Shown piece by piece: positions 5,281 through 8,361 of a stretch of 8,361 bases of DNA. Positions within the stretch are counted from its first letter, which is position 1, and the number at the start of each line of letters is the position of its first letter. The position numbers were made by a program, and so were the translations under genes. Source of the stretch: Thermodesulfovibrionales bacterium (lineage in GTDB: Bacteria; Nitrospirota; Thermodesulfovibrionia; Thermodesulfovibrionales; UBA1546). The notes below the pieces were generated by a model that was not told the DNA's origin, did not search any database, and was given only the letters and a program-made list of their open reading frames with translations. The DNA is taken from positions 1-8,361 of the forward strand of contig CAKKPR010000041.1 in the NCBI GenBank assembly GCA_919901705.1. Direction: 5' to 3'.

Positions 5281-7266
5281 ATGGAATCTGAATTTTTAAA
5301 ATCACTTGTTATTATCTTTGGCGCCTCTGCATTAGTGGTATTTCTGCTTCACAAGCTGAAGATACCCTCTATTGTTGGCTTTCTTGTTGCAGGCGCTATT
5401 ATTGGTCCTTATGGTATAGGAATTATAAAAGATATCCATTCAATAGAGATAATGGCAGAGATCGGCGTGATTCTTCTTCTCTTTACCATCGGTATTGAGT
5501 TTTCGATGGCAAAACTGACAAGAATGAGGAAGGCTGTTATAGCAGGCGGTGGAATTCAGGTATTGCTCACGATAGCTTTATCTGCTACTGCTGCCTATCT
5601 TGTAACCGGCAATGCAAACAGGTCTGTCTTTTTTGGCTTCCTTATAGCATTAAGCAGCACTGCAATTGTTTTAAAGATGCTCGCTGAGAAAGGTGAAATA
5701 GACTCACCGCATGGACGCATAATGGTGGGTATATTGATTTTCCAGGATCTCTGCGTTGTGCCGCTTATGCTCTTAATCCCTTCTCTGTCAGGAGATGAAA
5801 TAAACATAGCGGATGCGTTAATAAAGATGGGGAAGGCAGCCCTGATAATAGCAATTGTGCTGTTAAGTGCAAGATGGGTTGTCCCGGGATTACTCCATCA
5901 GGTTGTACGCACAAGAAGCCGTGAATTATTCATAACAACGATAATACTCATCTGTATCGGTATTGCTTTTCTAACCTCAAGGTACGGTCTTTCACTTGCA
6001 CTCGGGGCTTTTTTGGCAGGACTCATAATATCAGAATCAGAATATGCACATCAGGCAACATCAGATATATTGCCATTTAAGGACAGCTTTATAGGCATGT
6101 TCTTTGTTTCTGTCGGGATGTTAATGGATGCCGGATATATGTTTGATAATTGTCTGAAGATAGCAGTTGTGGTTGCATTGATATTTGTCCTCAAGGTAGT
6201 CACAGGCATAATCTCAGCTCTTTCAATAGGAAGCCCCTTGAGAACCTCTGTTACTGCAGGACTCGGACTTGCTCAGATTGGAGAATTCTCCTTTGTGCTC
6301 GCAGTTGCAGGAAAGGCAGCAGGCATTATAACAGGGGAGTTTTATCAGGTATTCCTATCCTCGTCTGTTGTAACAATGATAATGACGCCGTTTATCCTCA
6401 AGTCAGCGCCTTTTGTCTCCGGATGGATAACCTCGAGACATCTTTTGAAGAGGATAGCCAGCCTTAAGAGAGTTTCTGAAGGGGAAGGTTTCCCACGAAG
6501 GAGACACGATCATGTGATCATAATCGGGTTTGGCCTTAACGGGAGAAATCTCGCAAGGGTCCTGAAAGAGGCAGAAATACCCTATGTCGTGCTTGAGATG
6601 AACAGCGACACTGTAAGAGAGCTGAAGAAAAAGGGAGAGCCGATATATTATGGTGACGGGTCAAGTATGGAAATATTACATAAGATGGGCATAGAAAAAG
6701 CAAGGCTTCTTGTTATTGCAATATCGGATCCTGTTTCCACAAGGAGAATAGTTTCTATTGCAAGACATGAAAATCCAGATGTTCATATCATTGTAAGGAC
6801 AAGATATCTTGCCGAGGTGAATGAACTCAGAACGCTCGGCGCTAATGAGGTGATACCTGAGGAGTTCGAGACCTCTATTGAGATATTCTCAAGGGTGCTT
6901 CATAAGTATAATTTTCCTAACAATGTAATACTTGATATGGTGGATAAAATAAGGAGTGACAGTTATACAGCATTAAGAAGTGTCGAGCTTCCAAAGAGAT
7001 ATCTTTTCGAAAAGTGTGAATGGCTTCCTGAGATAGAAATAGATGGTTTTAGAATTTCGGAAGGCTTGCATCTTGCGGGCAAGAGCATAGCAGAGCTTCA
7101 GGTAAGGAAGAAGACAGGGGTAACAATTATAGCGGTAAGGAGAAGCCATGAAGTTTTTACAAATCCTGAGCCTGATTTTAGATTTAGGGTAGGAGATATA
7201 ATATTATTTACAGGTGAAAGAAAAAATATGATGAAGGCATTGGATTATTTCAAAGGGGAGGAATAA
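5281..7266 (+). CDS. Kef-type K+/H+ antiporter (CPA2) with RCK domains
   Basis: This 661-aa protein is a potassium or monovalent cation/proton antiporter of the inner membrane. Residues 1-385 form the Na/H-exchanger type transport domain with about 12-13 hydrophobic segments, including G-F-L-V-A-G-A-I-I-G-P (33-43), L-L-F-T-I-G-I-E (67-73) and F-Q-D-L (154-157), the ion-binding Asp region of the family. Residues 411-530 are an RCK-N (TrkA-N) Rossmann domain with G416-F-G418-L-N-G421 and acidic E439 at the end of the second strand. Residues about 575-655 are a TrkA-C domain. No Shine-Dalgarno is visible before ATG 5281, though it begins at the expected residue. Its end (A-GGGGAGG) supplies the ribosome binding site of a following stub ORF. 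It differs from E. coli KefB/C in carrying a TrkA-C domain. Regulation by nucleotides is likely from family knowledge. Confidence 0.93.
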   Translation: MESEFLKSLVIIFGASALVVFLLHKLKIPSIVGFLVAGAIIGPYGIGIIKDIHSIEIMAEIGVILLLFTIGIEFSMAKLTRMRKAVIAGGGIQVLLTIALSATAAYLVTGNANRSVFFGFLIALSSTAIVLKMLAEKGEIDSPHGRIMVGILIFQDLCVVPLMLLIPSLSGDEINIADALIKMGKAALIIAIVLLSARWVVPGLLHQVVRTRSRELFITTIILICIGIAFLTSRYGLSLALGAFLAGLIISESEYAHQATSDILPFKDSFIGMFFVSVGMLMDAGYMFDNCLKIAVVVALIFVLKVVTGIISALSIGSPLRTSVTAGLGLAQIGEFSFVLAVAGKAAGIITGEFYQVFLSSSVVTMIMTPFILKSAPFVSGWITSRHLLKRIASLKRVSEGEGFPRRRHDHVIIIGFGLNGRNLARVLKEAEIPYVVLEMNSDTVRELKKKGEPIYYGDGSSMEILHKMGIEKARLLVIAISDPVSTRRIVSIARHENPDVHIIVRTRYLAEVNELRTLGANEVIPEEFETSIEIFSRVLHKYNFPNNVILDMVDKIRSDSYTALRSVELPKRYLFEKCEWLPEIEIDGFRISEGLHLAGKSIAELQVRKKTGVTIIAVRRSHEVFTNPEPDFRFRVGDIILFTGERKNMMKALDYFKGEE

Positions 7267-7328
7267 TGCTTCTCTGGCTTGAATTTATAATCTGCAACGC
7301 TGGGAGATGGCAGTATTCGAGTTATTAA
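7266..7328 (+). pseudogene. Truncated start of a Na+/Ca2+ antiporter-like gene
   Basis: ATG 7266 shares its A with the TAA stop of the Kef-type gene and is preceded by a strong AGGGGAGG. The reading frame gives M-L-L-W-L-E-F-I-I-C-N-A and then loses resemblance, G-R-W-Q-Y-S-S-Y, stop at 7328. The first 12 residues look to me like the N-terminus of YrbG-type sodium:calcium antiporters (M-L-x-W-L-E-F-x-x-C). The translation signals are those of a real, coupled gene, but only 20 codons remain. A deletion joining base about 7302 to new sequence is the simplest reading. It could instead be a small leader peptide. No search was done. Confidence 0.5.
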
Positions 7329-7338
7329 ATATTAAGCA

Positions 7339-8361
7339 ATGAACAGAATAATAATCATAATCTTTTTCTCCATATTTGTTTATTTTTATAGTTTCCTTTG
7401 CATAAATGCACAGGCACAGAATTCTAATGATTATCTTATTCTTGATGGCCTGCATAAATTTTCACCTGACGACAACTCTGCATATTCCTTCCCTGAGCAT
7501 GATGATTCTGGATGGAAATCAATAACTGTGCCGGGGAGCTGGCAATCACAGAATATAAAGCCCGTAAAGGGCATTGGCTGGTATAGAATTCGTTTTACTA
7601 TTCCCGATGACTTTAAACAGGAAAAACCTGCTTTATTGCTTGGAAGAATAGGAGACGCAGACGAAGTTTTTCTTAATGGTGTGAAGATAGGAGGAGAGGG
7701 TCTGATTGATAAAAGATTTGTAGAGGCCACAAAGGTTGAAAGACTATATGATCTGCCTGAAAATATTCTGAAATATAACAATAGCAACCTTATCTCTATC
7801 AGGGTAATAAATACTTATTTGAATGGTGGAATATTTGATAAAGGTGTAGTTATTGGCGACTATAATCTCCTTTTAATAGAAAAGTTTAACCGGGATAGAT
7901 ATATCCTTATTTTAGAATTTTGCTTTTTTACTTTTTTTTCTATTTTTTTTATAACCTGTCTATTTTTTTATATGAAAGGTCTTCGGGACAGGGAATACAT
8001 GTATCTTTGGCTGTTTACTTTAATGTATGGGGTCCTTTTTGTATTCGGCAGTATGTCTTTTTATAATACAGGACTTAAAACGCCGTTAATCCAGCAAGTG
8101 ATTATTTGTATTTCTGCAATACTTCCTCTAAGCATTATTTTGCTCTTAAATTCAATATATCAGAAAAAACTCACCCTGTATTTAAAGCTATTTGTTCTGC
8201 TCTTTCCTCTTTCTGCGCTTGCGCTTGTACTTTTTCCGGATTATGCATCAAGAGTATTCTTATATAAGTTATGGAGAATATTATTTTTCTTTGCAGCTTT
8301 CTTTATGATATTCCAAGCTATTAAAGCATATTACAATAAAGTTAATGAATCAGCCCCTATC
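7339..8361 (+). CDS. 7TMR-DISM-like membrane sensor, 3' end outside window
   Basis: The first 341 codons are seen and the frame is still open at the window edge. Residues 1-25 are a signal peptide (I-rich, ending A-Q-A-Q). Residues about 30-180 form a periplasmic jelly-roll domain like the sugar-binding domain of GH2 glycosidases: W59 plus V-P-G-S-W (64-68), G-I-G-W-Y-R (78-83) and L-L-L-G-R-I-G-D-A-D-E-V-F-L-N-G (99-114). Transmembrane segments follow near 188-211, 218-240, 252-271, 282-299 and 308-330. This order is that of 7TMR-DISM signalling proteins, which usually end in a kinase, phosphatase or GGDEF output domain outside the window. The upstream in-frame TAA makes ATG 7339 the first possible start. 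No Shine-Dalgarno is visible. Composition is T-rich with long T-tracts near 7919-7968. Confidence 0.72.
   Translation, partial: MNRIIIIIFFSIFVYFYSFLCINAQAQNSNDYLILDGLHKFSPDDNSAYSFPEHDDSGWKSITVPGSWQSQNIKPVKGIGWYRIRFTIPDDFKQEKPALLLGRIGDADEVFLNGVKIGGEGLIDKRFVEATKVERLYDLPENILKYNNSNLISIRVINTYLNGGIFDKGVVIGDYNLLLIEKFNRDRYILILEFCFFTFFSIFFITCLFFYMKGLRDREYMYLWLFTLMYGVLFVFGSMSFYNTGLKTPLIQQVIICISAILPLSIILLLNSIYQKKLTLYLKLFVLLFPLSALALVLFPDYASRVFLYKLWRILFFFAAFFMIFQAIKAYYNKVNESAPI

Noticed and set aside
7431..7787. Minus-strand ORF opposite the sensor gene
   Set aside because: The plus strand encodes a clear signal peptide, jelly-roll and membrane helices; the antisense frame has no features.
7919..7970. 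Poly-T tracts in the sensor gene as a terminator or phase-variation tract
   Set aside because: They encode Phe-rich membrane helix residues in an open frame and have no stem before them.

Overview
The window looks like a piece of a Gram-negative bacterial chromosome of moderate GC, with short intergenic gaps, strong AGGAGG-type ribosome binding sites and Rho-independent terminators. The gene content (two-CW protein, DUF2155-like lipoprotein, Kef-type antiporter, d1-like beta-propeller, 7TMR-type sensor) is what I would expect from an uncultured Nitrospirota or Thermodesulfobacteriota-like lineage. That placement is inference from protein flavour, not proof.

Layout, left to right. A DUF2155-like lipoprotein (13-549) is followed after one base by tRNA-Arg(ACG). 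Two nearly identical terminator hairpins (698-739 and 1161-1204) bracket a 104-aa two-CW protein. A glutaredoxin-like CxxC protein overlaps or abuts tadA, whose substrate in bacteria is tRNA-Arg(ACG). An intact tRNA-Ser(CGA) (2092-2181) is followed by an 82-aa GIY-YIG nuclease and then by a second 3' half of tRNA-Ser, interrupted in the anticodon by a 29-nt insert that folds as two hairpins. An MscS-type channel follows, ending at a GC-rich hairpin shared with a convergent gene. The convergent gene, on the minus strand, is a secreted beta-propeller with a regularly placed histidine in six blades. Its promoter has perfect -35 and -10 boxes separated by a spacer containing G8, next to a palindrome. 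Upstream on the same strand is an unlisted 48-aa zinc-ribbon ORF. On the plus strand come a 661-aa Kef-type K+/H+ antiporter, a 20-codon stub that looks like the amputated start of a Na+/Ca2+ antiporter gene, and the first 341 codons of a 7TMR-like membrane sensor that runs off the window.

How the parts relate. Membrane ion and osmotic homeostasis is a theme (MscS, Kef, the antiporter stub), with an envelope lipoprotein, an exported propeller and a sensor. tRNA biology is the second theme (tRNA-Arg(ACG) with TadA, and the tRNA-Ser locus). The strongest candidate for something undescribed is the tRNA-Ser / GIY-YIG / split tRNA-Ser arrangement. It has the architecture of a minimal element that interrupts a tRNA gene in the anticodon loop while supplying a replacement 3' half. 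Second is the putative G-tract-tuned promoter of the histidine-ring propeller.
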